Positions 25,004-36,611 of a stretch of DNA of 64,000 nucleotides are shown here, piece after piece. Made by a program: the position numbers and the translations under genes. Position 1 is the stretch's first letter; the number at the start of each line of letters is the position of its first letter. Source of the stretch: Paralvinella palmiformis. Its lineage: Eukaryota > Annelida > Polychaeta > Terebellida > Alvinellidae. The notes beneath the pieces are model-generated. The model was not told the origin of the DNA, did not search any database, and worked only from the letters and a program-made list of their open reading frames with translations. The stretch covers positions 1,240,001 through 1,304,000 of the forward strand of contig JAODUP010000006.1 in NCBI GenBank assembly GCA_025642065.1, in the 5' to 3' direction.

Positions 25004-25034
<31 letters not shown>
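24750..25034 (+). mobile_element. SINE family D (tRNA-derived) with (AAT)n tail
   Basis: The head contains GTGATGGCGCAGTCGGCTAA (box A region) and GCGGGTTCGAGACTCC (box B), separated by about 35 nt. A body of about 170 nt and an (ATA)n tail (about 24992-25034) follow. The ends of the tRNA-like part do not pair as an acceptor stem, so this is a SINE head and not a functional tRNA gene. Confidence 0.7.
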
Positions 25035-25219
25035 GGTAAAAACACATCAGAACAGCACAGTTGAATGTGTATGGTGTTATATAAATAAAATATCATTATC
25101 AATACATATCGATCGATTTGCCGTGTTGGTATTTTTGGTAATCTGTCAAAAATATAAATCCACTGATAGTTGATCCAACCCTCTGGATGCCAGTAATCTG
25201 GCAGGACTGGTATAGTATA

Positions 25220-25458
25220 ACATGTACGAACCCTGCTGGCTGGTATAGGTGACGAGTTTATTTCACACCCTGCTAGCTGGTATAGGTGATGAGTTTATTT
25301 CACATCCTGCTGGCTGGTATAGGTGATGAATTTATTTATCATCCTGCTTGCTGGTATAGGTGATGAGTTTATTTCACACCCTGCTGGTTGGTATAGGTGA
25401 TGAATTTATTTCACACCCAGCTGGCTTGTGTAGGTGACGGGTTTATTCCACACCGTGC
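25220..25458. repeat. 37-bp minisatellite
   Basis: About six units of the type CTGGTATAGGTGATGAGTTT then ATTTCACACCCTGCTGG. Unit starts at 25241, 25278 and 25315 give a 37-bp period. The sequence from 25460 to 26190 shows no gene. Confidence 0.85.
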
Positions 25459-26196
25459 ATCAATGAACCTTCTGATAAACTTTTCGTTTGTAGATCCTAA
25501 TGGATGATAAGATATTCATAGCGCATGCGCAGTGAGGAAGGCTACAATGCTTCTGAGAGCGGTCATTGCGTACAGCTCCAAAGTCTCATTCAATGGCGCA
25601 AAAAGCTATTAGCTGAAAATTTAAACGATTTTATATGATTTTCTGACGGCTCTAAATAAATGAGTCAGTGAGCGAATAGTTTGCTTAGTAACGACAATGG
25701 ACACATCAGGGACGTATAGCCGAAGGGGTAACTTTTCAAGAAAACATCCCACAAAAACTCCTCTATTAATCGAAATCGAACTTTGATGGCTCCGACTAAA
25801 ACACCAGAGATTATGATAACAATGCCTATTTACTGTATAAATTAGACTTAGTAATTTTACCGATAACATCTTATTTTTATCAATTTTGTTTTGAAGCATG
25901 CACGATACAGGGTTCGGATCAGCCAAGATATGATTTTTAATAGAAAGGCGGCTCGTTAATCTATAACTTGTCTTCGTTGCAAAATTATTTATCCTTTCGT
26001 TTTATCCATCGGGAACCTGACCGTTAATTTAAGAAGATTTCTTGATGTGTGATGGTTCTGATTTCTGAGTGAAATCCGATTTTCAATCAAGGTCTTCTTC
26101 CTTTATTACCCTACAGCCTTAAGGTAACTTGCCTCGCACATATTACACTATAATAGATGGTTTTTACTTCGCTAAAGTTGTAATGTGAAGCGCTCT

Positions 26197-26520
26197 AAAA
26201 TCATCATCATCATCATCATTGTTATACCAACATTGATGTCATTAACACTACCACCACCATCATCAACTTTGCTGTCATCATCATCATCATCAGCATCACC
26301 ATCATGGACATCCCTGTAATTATCATCGCCACATCTATCATCATCAGAATGATGATGATGATCATCATCATCATCGTCACCACGATCATCAATATTGCTT
26401 TCGTCATCACCGCCATTATCATCACCATCACCAACATTGCTGTATTCATCATTAGTATCATCATCATCATCACCATCATTACCACTACCATCATCACCTT
26501 CTTCTTCTCCATGATCATCT
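26197..26520. repeat. (TCA)n / (ATC)n trinucleotide repeat block
   Basis: Imperfect ATC/TCA repeats with CAC and ATT interruptions, giving Asp-rich, Met-rich or Ile-rich frames on both strands. A (TA)n run follows at about 26545-26570. Nothing indicates real coding. Confidence 0.9.
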
Positions 26521-26877
26521 CTATTATTCTTCAAGTATATCTCATATATATATATATATATATATATATCGAGTGTTGTTGTACTTACAGAGTCTTATTT
26601 ATAATAATTTCTTGTTATATTTATCATCAGTTAGACTGTTTCTCAGATTAGATTACCTCCAGATATAATCAACACTATCCGCTAATATAATATAACCGGC
26701 GTCTTAATGTAAGTACTTCTGTGTGTTAATGTGTTTTTATCTTTGTAGTTCAGCACTTACTGAACCTTCATCAAGAAATGCACACACAGACAGACAGACA
26801 CACACACACACACACTTAATGACTAGTTCACGTTTATCCAAGGGTAACATTTTAATTTGACTTGGTATAGAAATATG

Positions 26878-26914
<37 letters not shown>

Positions 26915-27262
26915 AATAATAATAATAATAACATTGTATATTTAATACGGTGTCATTTTCAGGGTTGTACGTTTATAAGTAAAATCGTAGGATTAGAACT
27001 GGTTTAGCACGTGAAAACATTCAGTCCATCGTTCTTGTTATTGCCCCCCCTCCCCCATCAGGATCTACAACATGGATTTTGGGCAACGAGAGCCACTGAT
27101 AGATGTTACTCAGTCAAATCCCATATTACATACGTAAAAGTTAAATAAAACGTGAACGGATGTTCTTTTCTTAAGAGCTTTAACTTTTTAAGAGACGATG
27201 TACATCTGATCTCCTTCGGTAACTTCTTCCACAAATTGAGATCTGTTACATTAATCAGATAG
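26878..27262 (-). mobile_element. 3' fragment of a CR1/L2-type LINE
   Basis: GAT and AAT repeats (about 26880-26930) and the TATATTTAATA end motif mark the 3' terminus on the minus strand. Upstream on that strand the translation LWKKLPKEIRCTSSLKKLK (about 27240-27180) matches the C-terminal end typical of L2-type ORF2 proteins. The rest of the element is absent. SINE B copy 2 begins 135 bp away. Confidence 0.65.
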
Positions 27263-27396
27263 AATTGAACCGAGAACCTAAACTTGACGCCGAGACACAG
27301 CCGCGACGAAGCCACTTGTATATGTCGGGATGAGCTGAGATATGGCGATGATTTTCGATGGAAAACAGATCGTTTTCTGGATGTCTCGTCATTGAT

Positions 27397-27759
27397 TGGT
27401 TTTGTTGTTCGGGGAGAATCCCCAGGCTGTCGCTTAATCAGCACAGCCTCTATGTTGGAGTGGTTGAGAAACTCCTCCCCCACCACTCACAGGGGAGCAG
27501 TACGAAAAGATGGAGCCGAAATACCCTGAGGGTGGTCACTGCCAGAGTGTTTTACGTCCTCAGGGGGTTTTTAACGTCCCCCTTTATTTTAAATAATTCA
27601 GTGGAGACGGCAGCGCCATTTAACGTGGTCAGATACCCACGATGTAGTGAGCCGAGAAATTAATCCCTGGAAAAGTTTCGACCTCTTACGGGGTTCGAAC
27701 CTGCGACCGTTGGCACCAAGTGCCGAGTGCTTAACCGCTAGGCCACCGGAGCTCACTAC
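27397..27759 (-). mobile_element. SINE family B, full-length copy 2 (with TSD)
   Basis: Same 363-bp length and nearly the same sequence as 1557-1919. Differences seen by eye are few (for example AGCGTTGG versus ACCGTTGG in the head, CTCGAG versus CTGAG in the body). The minus-strand tRNA-like head has box A (GGTGGCCTAGCGGTTAAGC) and box B (GGTTCGAACCC). CGTCATTGAT occurs at both edges (27387-27396 and 27760-27769), a perfect 10-bp target-site duplication. Confidence 0.87.
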
Positions 27760-28204
27760 CGTCATTGATAGAGTTATAAATTGTTTATATAATCGTGAAA
27801 CGAATACACTATTTTACTGACAACCAATGCAATTCTTTATATTGATATGATCTCCCATGTCAAGGTCATTAACCCGGATAAACTTGATGTTGGTGAAGTT
27901 TAGGGTACAGACATTGGGGGGGCCCGCATAGACAAATCCCCCCCCCCCCCATCATAGACAATATGTACTAAATGTTTGGATCAGCGGAATATATTTATCA
28001 TTAGTGTACGAGTTAGCTCCAGATAATAAGCAACCCTCGGACTGATAATGAAAGGTACAGCGACTGGATAGAGTTTTAAGATGAACAAATGTCTACATCC
28101 TTTGATCTTTGATTATAAGATGTTTGTGGAAGATGGCAGATACCGGAACATGGTGTTTATTTTGATACGATCTGCCACGTCTGGATATTATAATCCTTGG
28201 GTGA

Positions 28205-28600
28205 ATTATTTGAAGTCATTGGCTGGCTGGCTGGTTGTTTTGCTGGTCGGTCTTGCTGGCTGGTCGGGTCGGCTGGTCTTAATGGATGGTTGGTTGATCT
28301 ACCTGATCCTGTATGGATGACTGACTGATCAGAATGGCTGGATGGATGGTTGGCTGGCTGGCTGGCTGGCTGGTTGTTCGGTTGGTTGGATGACTAGCAG
28401 CTTGGTTGGCTGGCTCTATCTATGGATAGATGAATTAATGGATGAATATATGGATCCCTGATGGAGGGATGGACGGATGAATGGGTGTCTGATGGAGGGA
28501 TGGATCCTTGATGGATGTTTGATGGATGGATAGATAAATGAATGGGTGAATATATGGATCCCTGATTGGGGGATGGATGGATGATTGGATGTCTGATGGG
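28205..28600. repeat. GGCT and GATG tetranucleotide repeats
   Basis: GGCTGGCTGGTT-type repeats (about 28218-28412) grade into GGATGGATG-type repeats (to about 28600), with a partial duplication of a block around GAATATATGGATCCCTGAT (near 28442 and 28547). The intervals 27770-28200 and 28600-29030 show nothing beyond poly-C near 27940 and 28779. Confidence 0.75.
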
Positions 28601-29029
28601 TGGATGCTGGCTGACGTCACACGGTCTTCCTGCTGGATTTCCGTTACATAACAACAACAGTTATTGATAATGATATTTTTTGTAGTTTAGCTTTAAGACA
28701 CTAACAACAACAACAACAACAACAATTAGTATTACAAGTAACAATACTGAGGTCACACGTGCAGCCGCGCGTTCGAACTCCCCCCCCCCCAATTATTAAG
28801 TACCTTTGTTGACGTTTCTTTAATAAATTAGTGTCAGCCTAACCTCGATATACTCCAGGTGTAACTTTGCTAATGTGTATTTATATTTTATAGTTAATTG
28901 CTGTGATTAATTATTTTTGGTGGAGATTCGATAGCTACATCTCTAATTAATAAATATGTTGATGAGTAAATGAGACGCGACTAATCTGGTTTGAGTGATC
29001 ATTGTCTTATGGCGAGTTCTGCTTTTGTT

Positions 29030-29118
29030 AATGACGATGATGATTGATGTTGTACGGCCACTTTTGTGCACATTGTAGGCTAAATGAGCCGAGCGACCCC
29101 CAACGGTAATGAAGCAAA
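29030..29118 (-). mobile_element. SINE family A, 3' part of the host copy split by a nested insertion
   Basis: Minus-strand 3' part of a family A SINE: TACGGCCACTTTTGTGCACA, then AAATGAGCCGAGCGACC and AATGAAGC on the plus strand. It stops at GTCAAAGACGA (29119-29129), where another family A copy is inserted. The 5' part resumes at 29316. Confidence 0.8.
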
Positions 29119-29129
29119 GTCAAAGACGA

Positions 29130-29315
29130 TGATGATTGGTGTTTTATGGCCACTTTTGTGCACTTCGTAGACGTTTTGGGCCGAGCGACATCCAACGGTA
29201 ATGAAGCGAAGTCAAAGATGAAACACCCTTCGGATATGCCCATGCCGAGATTCGAACACGGGTGGTAGTGATCTGTGGTCCAACGCGCTATCGTTAGACC
29301 ACGGAGGCGCCCTAT
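29130..29315 (-). mobile_element. SINE family A, inserted copy (nested, with TSD)
   Basis: Full-length minus-strand copy. The tRNA-like head is near 29312 (on the minus strand GCGCCTCCGTGGTCTAACG, box B CGTGTTCGAATCTCGG), then the body, then an ATC-rich tail near 29130-29140. GTCAAAGACGA occurs at 29119-29129 and 29316-29326, so the element inserted into an older copy of its own family and duplicated 11 bp. Confidence 0.85.
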
Positions 29316-29412
29316 GTCAAAGACGAAACACCCTTCAGATACGCCCACGCCTAGATTCGAACTCAGGTGGTAGTAATCCAAGACGTCATCTGTTAAACTA
29401 CGGAGGCGTCCC
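29316..29412 (-). mobile_element. SINE family A, 5' head of the split host copy
   Basis: The rest of the host copy: on the minus strand GACGCCTCCGTAGTTTAAC, then a box B-like GAGTTCGAATCTAGG, then TGAAGGGTGTTTCGTC. Together with 29030-29118 it makes one complete, more diverged element. Confidence 0.8.
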
Positions 29413-29604
29413 CTTTTGTTAACGGAAAGTTTTATCAGATTTATGGTCGCTAAAAACAAGTGTTCGGTTAAGAAGATGGTCGTTGTAACTGGTTTTAATG
29501 TACACTGTACCTTATTAATGTATACGTTATAGTATCTTACACTAGTTCTGGTTTTACTGAAAATAGGAGATTATAGTAAGACAATATATTGACAAGTTAA
29601 CATT

Positions 29605-30210
29605 AGTATAAGCAACTGGACGCCATTATAGCCTAATTGACGCAATTATAACCAAATGAACGCCATTCTAAGCAAAGATGAGACGCAATTATGAGCCAAT
29701 GCGTGCCATTATGAGTAACGGAATACCACAAACATTAAGCTATTGTAAAATAATATTAGACATTGTGAACAAATTAATGCCACTGTAAACAATGTAGTTA
29801 GAGTATGAGGGAAGTTATTATGAACATATATAGTGACATAATGTATCACAATATGAAGGGGGGGGGGAGGTCCGTACGGAAACATTCCATAAATACATAT
29901 ATGAGTCGGTTTCGAACCCAAAACCTACCGATTTGCATTACAATACTGTTATGGCTGCAATATCGGAGCACCTAGAATTCACTATAAATCATTACATTAA
30001 CAAATTAGTGACCATTATAACCGCGGGAAAGCAACTTTGATCCACTAGTGACCTACAAATACCATTATAACCGAGGATTGGTCATATTTTAGTAACTGAG
30101 GATATCTGATAACTAATTGAACGCTATTATAAGTAGCTAGCTACTTAATGGACATCATTGTTAGTAACTAATGACCATGTAATCCCCACTATAAGGGCCT
30201 AGTGATTTTA
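29605..30210. repeat. Decayed tandem repeat (about 20-30 bp, 'GAACGCCATTATAA')
   Basis: Variants of GACGCCATTATAGCC, GACGCAATTATAACC, AACGCCATTCTAAGC, GACGCAATTATGAGCC, GTGCCATTATGAG, GACCATTATAACCG, TACCATTATAACCG and GAACGCTATTATAAG recur at irregular spacing. This looks like an old minisatellite that has diverged and been interrupted. A poly-G run lies near 29859. Confidence 0.45.
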
Positions 30211-30252
30211 CATATATATATATATATATATATATGTATATGGGGGGTGGTT

Positions 30253-30306
<54 letters not shown>
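30210..30306. repeat. (TA)n and long (TG)n microsatellites
   Basis: A TA run near 30211-30235 and, after a short GGGGGGTGG stretch, a TG run of about 25 units at 30256-30306. Confidence 0.9.
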
Positions 30307-30307
<1 letters not shown>

Positions 30308-30569
30308 CATTATATAGAGTTATATTGATCATTTGGATGTTTATATAATTGCTGTTAGAATTACAAATTACTTGTTAATTAAGACACCATTAGATAATTG
30401 GACGAATACTTGTATTTTATCTCCTAAATAAAGAAGAGTATACGATAAGTCTATATGAAGATCGATAACGATCCATCCCAATCAAACCCGTCCATGTATA
30501 AATGCACTCATGCACAAATTCATTCACATATATTCGTTCATCAGTGTCGTATTGGTATGCTATACATGT

Positions 30570-30770
30570 TTGGATGTTTGATGTCTTACGGCCAATTGTT
30601 TGCATCAAATCAGCTAAATGGACCGAACGACCTCCAAAGGTGGCATACATAGTCAATGACTGGTGAGATGGCACGTGTTTCAGCTTCTCGGAGATGGACA
30701 TCCTGATGAATCATCTAGAGGTTCTATTCACGATTCAGAATTATCGGTACGAATGCCTTTTCACTTACTT
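30570..30770 (-). repeat. Duplicated segment, copy 1 (contains SINE A-like sequence, ends in CA run)
   Basis: The segment from 30601 recurs at 30985-31151 with very few changes. Its left part (TCTTACGGCCAATTGTTTGC, then AAATGGACCGAACGACCTCC) resembles the 3' part of SINE family A on the minus strand. It ends at TTTTCACTTACTT, followed by a CA run (about 30773-30834). Confidence 0.75.
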
Positions 30771-30778
30771 CAAACACA

Positions 30779-30810
<32 letters not shown>

Positions 30811-30984
30811 TACACACACACACACACACACACATGACGCCTGCCCGTTGTAAAAACTAATCTTTGAAGACAGTGACAATTGGGTTATATGGTTTATATA
30901 GTATTGCTTTGAAGAAAGATACAGCAATTGAAAAATAGCTATATATAGGACTGCTTAGATAATTAATCTAAACAATCTCACTAC

Positions 30985-31149
30985 TGCATCAAATCAGCTA
31001 ATTTGACCAAACCTCCAAAGGTGGCATACATAGTCAATGACTGGTGAGATGGCACGTGTTTCAGCTTCTCGGTGATGGACATCCTGATGAATCATCTAGA
31101 GGTTCTATTCACGATTCAGAATTATCGGTACGAATGCCTTTTCACTTAC

Positions 31150-31151
<2 letters not shown>
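30985..31151 (-). repeat. Duplicated segment, copy 2 (ends in CA run)
   Basis: Near-identical to 30601-30770 from GCATCAAATCAGCTAA to TTTTCACTTACTT, lacking a few bases near 31005, and again followed by a CA run (about 31152-31191). Separation is about 384 bp. The sharing of both body and CA run suggests a local tandem duplication, or two SINE-like insertions with CA tails. Confidence 0.75.
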
Positions 31152-31194
<43 letters not shown>

Positions 31195-31195
<1 letters not shown>

Positions 31196-31881
31196 GAGAT
31201 CACTTAAAGCAGAAATTTCTATCAAAAGGATTCTGATGTGAAATATGATAATTTTCTGCGATCAATTATATAAATATGAAATGTTTCAGCGAAACATAAA
31301 TTAGCCCACTAGAACCAAATCCTATTTGTGGAGGCTACATAGCAATAGTTACAAAACTTACATGAATATTTTTAATCCGTTCATGGAGCATGGAACTATT
31401 CCACGCCATATTTCCTGTCAGAATAGAAAGAATAATTGTTTGTTTTTCTTATGAAATGCCAGTTTTAGATGGAAAACGAAGGGAAAAAGAAAATCAACTA
31501 CGGTTTTAATCGTTATCGGATTTTTGTTTCGGTGGCACCAGATTAATTCCCGAAAAAATATAACACGTTTAAATAACTCTGACAATCCACCAACGAGTTT
31601 GTACGATAGAGTTGTGGAGGAGAAAGAATGGCGATACGAGAATGTATAACCTTATCTCTTTCTCATCTCTGATCTCAGATTTGGTTAACGAAAATATTTA
31701 ACCCTCGTGATGCTGAATAGAAAGTTAATATAGATGTACGGGTTCTCCCCCTCTCTCCTACTCTCTTATTTTCTCTCTCGCCCAGGCTTTATCCTCCCTT
31801 GGTTTGTGTATGGTATGTGTGTGTATGGTGTGTGTGTGTGTGGGGGGGGTGTTTATGTATGGTGCGTGTGTGTGTGTGTAT

Positions 31882-31920
<39 letters not shown>

Positions 31921-32055
31921 AATGATAGAGTAAACACTATCTTAATGGTAGACTGGTGTTCACCACCGACAAGCGATTATCCTGTTTTCAATATTAATTT
32001 AGTTTTAATTGTCATTATTTACAGAGCGCCACCTTGTAAGCCGCTAGACTGTTCC
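31195..32055. other. Unique AT-rich stretch, then a TG-rich block
   Basis: 31195-31730 shows nothing recognisable. 31805-31919 is an imperfect and then perfect TG repeat with a poly-G interruption. No gene. Confidence 0.5.
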
Positions 32056-32057
32056 AT

Positions 32058-32150
32058 GGCATTATGCATATCCGTTCCACAGGCTAATGGCTTAACTCGG
32101 TTGTGGTATGGGCTGTACAATCCGGCGTCGTGTTCGACTCCCTAGGCGGT
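32058..32150 (+). mobile_element. tRNA-like SINE head, degraded
   Basis: AATGGCTTAACTCGGTTG (box A-like) and GTGTTCGACTCCCTAGG (box B-like) are spaced about 35 nt apart. No family partner found in the window. Ends are approximate. Confidence 0.4.
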
Positions 32151-32357
32151 ATTCATTCATGGATATCATTTATAAATGTGCAATTACCACAATGATCTAT
32201 CAGCGTTCAACGCCACCTACTGGACTATGGCCGAGCTAACTAGTGAGCTGGTATCTTTTGAACCGAGAAACACTCATTTGTAGTTTGCCACTTTTAGCTC
32301 CTAAGCCAGCCCGTTTCAGTATGAAATGATTATTTATTAATCAGTTGTTTCATTTTG

Positions 32358-32434
32358 GAGTGAGTGAGTGAGTGAGTGAGTGAGTGAGTGAGTGAGTGAG
32401 TGAGTGAGTGAGTGAGTGAGTGAGTGAGTGAGCG
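32358..32434. repeat. (GAGT)n microsatellite
   Basis: About 18 perfect GAGT units. A shorter relative lies near 2597-2630. Confidence 0.95.
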
Positions 32435-32524
32435 AGTCATATCGCAGCTCGCTACTACTTCTCCAAGTTTAATTTTTTAAATGGTTCTTCACATGATCAT
32501 AGTTATTAATAACGCTAATGCTGA

Positions 32525-32690
32525 GGGTAGTGATGGCTCGGTGATAGAGTTGTGTATTGATAACCAGTGGGTTCTAAGTTCGAAGTTAGACGTGTACCCT
32601 GCCAGCTGGTGTCGGACGGTGGGCGATTGTTGTCGATTGTATGCCTCGGGTTCTCAGCTTGAAGTAGTATTCTGTTTGAGGAATTGAGAT
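32525..32690 (+). mobile_element. tRNA-derived SINE-like element (family E relative)
   Basis: AGTGATGGCTCGGTGATAGA (box A region) is followed after about 30 nt by GGTTCTAAGTTCGAAG (weak box B) and by TGTGTCGGACGGTGGGCGAT-like body sequence comparable to 6165-6180 (GTGTTGGGCGACTGG). Diverged, with no TSD evident. Confidence 0.45.
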
Positions 32691-32937
32691 GTATATATAT
32701 ATAACATCAATTTTATCAATTCCTCGCTCAAAGTATTGTTTAAAATTTCTCAAAACAGAAATGCTGTGTAGTGCTGTGTAGTACACGCGTACAGAGTTCT
32801 GTTTTGTTTTATGCTGATTGGCTTAAGTAGAAATCGTTCACATCCCACAATGCTTCACTCCCTTGTGATGTTTTACCTACTACTTGCCCGTTAACAACCA
32901 GACATGTCTGTTGTAAATACATACAGATTATTACACG

Positions 32938-32945
32938 GGGGGGGG

Positions 32946-33010
<65 letters not shown>

Positions 33011-33420
33011 GCACGTAATCTTTGTAAAAAGAATAATTATTTCTAGATTTGTTATTAACCACAAAAATAAATATCTACAGTTAAATGAGACCAGCTTTAG
33101 TTTTGGTGTATTAATAACTTTATTGGGCATTATTACTACTGATACATCAATGTTTGGACAAGGTATCTGTGTGTTACTATCGTCTTATGATTATCACAAT
33201 CATCATCATGATTCTTGTCATCATCATCATCATTCATGTTATCATCATCATTCACATCATCACTATCAGCCCTTTTTTTCATCGGCACCATCATCAAGTT
33301 CGTATTATCATCATCATAATAATCATCATCATCATCATCATCAACATTATCAATACAGCCACCACCAAATGTATCATCACTTGCGATATTATCAGTATCA
33401 CAGAAATATAAATACGCGAT
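32938..33420. repeat. CT/TA compound run and (CAT)n block
   Basis: Poly-G (32938-32946), CT (32950-32977) and TA (32978-33003) runs. From about 33185 to 33400 imperfect ATC repeats produce His-rich and Ile-rich frames. 33420-33810 shows nothing recognisable. Confidence 0.85.
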
Positions 33421-33823
33421 AAATGCTTCACTAGTGACGTAGGTAACAACATCTCGCTGATTGGTTATAAATCTAATTTGATTAAAGTCTCCATTTGGTC
33501 AAGTAAGATGTACAGATGGCGTCCAGGTTCTATACATCACCGAATAACTGACTATAACATCGAGATAACGTAGCAACCAGTTAGTTGCTATCTACTGACC
33601 GTCTTATCGGAATCTCAATCTCACCGGAAATACTCCAGTAAAGATAACGATGTGGACTACACAGAGTCTTTGATGATCAATTGTCGAATGATTGTCAGAA
33701 ACGCCAATAATTAATATTTTTTTCTAGTCACAATAAAGTTCCTACTCAGAGTTAGTGTACTCGTTTATTTCGAACGACGATAAAAAATGTTACTAGAAAC
33801 GAAGCCAGGTCCAAGCAACATAA

Positions 33824-34003
33824 TGTTTCTATCTTACGACCACTTTTATGCACGCGGTAGGTGAATGGGCCGAGCGGCCTCCCGAGGCAATCAGGCGAAG
33901 TGAAAGATGAAACACCCTTCTGATATAGCGCAGCCTCGGTTTGAACCCAGGTGCTATAGACCTGTGGCTATCCGCGCTACCACTTAGGCATTGGAGGCGC
34001 CCA
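33824..34003 (-). mobile_element. SINE family A, full-length copy with TSD
   Basis: Minus strand: head GGGCGCCTCCAATGCCTAAG near 34003, box B-like CTGGGTTCAAACCGAGG, body AGAAGGGTGTTTCATCTTTC, then the GCCCATTCACC and GTGGTCGTAAGA tail region. AAGCAACATAA (33813-33823) and AAGCAACGTAA (34004-34014) are an 11-bp target-site duplication with one mismatch. Confidence 0.8.
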
Positions 34004-34014
34004 AAGCAACGTAA

Positions 34015-34424
34015 AGTAGATGGAGCATTAAATCTGGTCTATCAGTACATTAATATTTATATCCACATTAGTTGGGGGGGGGGAGTTGTTTCATTGAGCA
34101 TATGTTCAAGCTCATATACAAAAAAGTCTTATGTCGCGAAGTGGATTAATCCCATCTCGGTTATCTTATCTTCGAGGACTTTTATGTTATGACACCTGAC
34201 ACTGAAGAAGCTGCATTGAAGTCGTTCTCGTATAAAACCTTTGGCGCTTTATATTTCCGAAATGTCCTGTTTCCGGCACGTACTCTAAATCAGACATTTT
34301 CTAGCAGGTTTTTTGTTGTTGTTATATAATCCTTTAGATTTCTTTCGTTTTTTCTTTGTTATATTATACGAAGCGGCAATTATTCTCCAACTCTGTATGT
34401 TCATATCAGATATAAAATATCATA

Positions 34425-34469
<45 letters not shown>

Positions 34470-35112
34470 TGACTATATCTGCGCCATTGTTTTGTAACAG
34501 TGACTATGTCCAGACAATTAAAACATCAAAATATTTCCTGTTTCCGCCAGGTATTTTGTGTAATTATTCCTAATTATTAATTTTACAGAGTTAAGAGAAT
34601 ACTTACCTTTGTGGATAATCGTTTAACTTCCTTAAGTTATGCGGAAAAAATCGTGTGTAAACATTTACAACGGTATGATATAGAGTACCTAGTATATTGT
34701 AATATTGGCAGAAATGGAGTAGAATGGTAAACAAATCCTGTATATTATTATATCTTATTACCAGCATAACGGAGGAGAGGGGGGGGGGTAACATTACATA
34801 TAACCTAAGGTGAGGTTAAGACTCTAAAAAAATGTAATGATACATATATGACCTTCAGAATGGAATATGGGAAAGATAGTTATATCTTAATAAACAATTA
34901 TAATTGAGAAGACGAAAATAAAATGATGATACCCTGTTAATAGTAGAGTATAAACAGTAGAAGTTAAACTAAAAGAACAGGTAGAATAGGATATATATAT
35001 ATATATATATATATAAACAAGATCTATGTCATAATGTCTTGGAATTGTAATAATATCAAGTTGATAGTGGATTTTCATTTTATATGTTATATACATAATG
35101 AAAAATCCCCTT

Positions 35113-35159
<47 letters not shown>

Positions 35160-36600
35160 TAAACAACTGAACGTTTTCGTAGAAGGATCTTACTAATAAT
35201 AATTATCTTATCGTATCTTAAATGATCAGTGAGTTTATTTCAGTATTTTGATGCTGCAACAAAATACATTATCACCGTCAAATATAATGTCTAGTTAGGC
35301 GTTCGAATCCGACACACAACCCCACTCTCACTCTATACCTACCTACCTTCCTATCAGGCACGCACGCGCGCGTGCACACTCACATCCACTCATAATCCCC
35401 CATACAACACATTCTCTCTCGCTATACTTACCTACTTATCACACACACACACACGGACACACACAAACACACATTTTTAATAACGAACATCCATATGCAT
35501 TTAATTATGTTATATGAGAACATTCTGATAACAATAGCTCGACAATGGATTTATTTGATCAAACTTACCGTTAATACAACGTTATTATCACATTGTATGG
35601 CGTGCGTGATATATTTTACATATCGACAAGAGTGCGATTGTTATGAAAGGGCGCATGGTTTATAAAACATTTTGTTTACCAAATTATCTATCTCTCTGAT
35701 ACATAAAATTCGAAGGTTTTTAGGATTTACAAATTTGAAATATGCCAGGAATAAACAGGCACTAACTTCAACATGGCGAAATTTTAACACGTATAACAAC
35801 AACTGGATGTTTCAATCTTTAAAAGACAGAAGCTTCGATTAAATAACACACATTTATTTATGATCCTAAGTCAAGCCAGTCATCCAGAAGGTTTGTTTCG
35901 CAAAATAAATAATTTGTTTTGAGTGTACCTTCAGTACAACGTTCTCATCACAACCTAACCTGCACACGGCTGATTGTGTTTCAGCGTGCAAACCATCCGC
36001 CCGCACACGTAGTGTACCTGGAAGACGCCACATGGCGTACTAGAAGTGAATGTTGTCTATTGCGATGGCAAAACACAACGTTAAATCGCTATAGATATTA
36101 ATATTAGATTTAGACCATTCAAATAGTTCATCTTATGAGTTTCAGTAACTTATCAAAGTTGGGCCACGAAATTATTTCCACTTTGAAGATAGTTCGATCC
36201 AGAGAAACACTTGGCAGATGCTCGCAGGCCTGCTTCAGTCACCTGTTCTGCGTGGGCAGGATGCCACCACCCACTATCTTCACCATAGGTTCGAGTTATA
36301 TGTCCGATTTAAATCCTGAAAACCAGCTGATCCAGATATAATGTTTATTGACCCCAGAAGTCCTGTGAAATATGTGTTTGTTCTTTGTTCCTCCTTCACT
36401 ATGGATCTATTTTAGTTTAGTAAGATATTTATCATTTATAACCCACGTTTAATCACGTTGTGCAACATCTGTCAACCTAACGTTGCGGGGATTTTGTTGT
36501 TGTTGTTGAAATAATATCTGAGAAGGTCAGCCAATGACGATTAATCTATATAAACAGTTCATAAATAACTCTAGCGTATAGAGAAGAATTATCCTTTCAT
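34015..36600. other. AT-rich intergenic stretch with four (TA)n runs
   Basis: TA runs at about 34427-34467, 34990-35013 and 35119-35157, poly-G near 34073 and 34781, and CA runs near 35360 and 35440. I see no exon. The frame at 35919-36101 has fairly protein-like composition but no recognisable family or splice signals. Confidence 0.45.
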
Positions 36601-36611
36601 TCGCACCGTGT

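Noticed and set aside
26172..26534. Asp-rich acidic protein and Met/Ile-rich frames
   Set aside because: Translations of an ATC/TCA repeat block in several frames.
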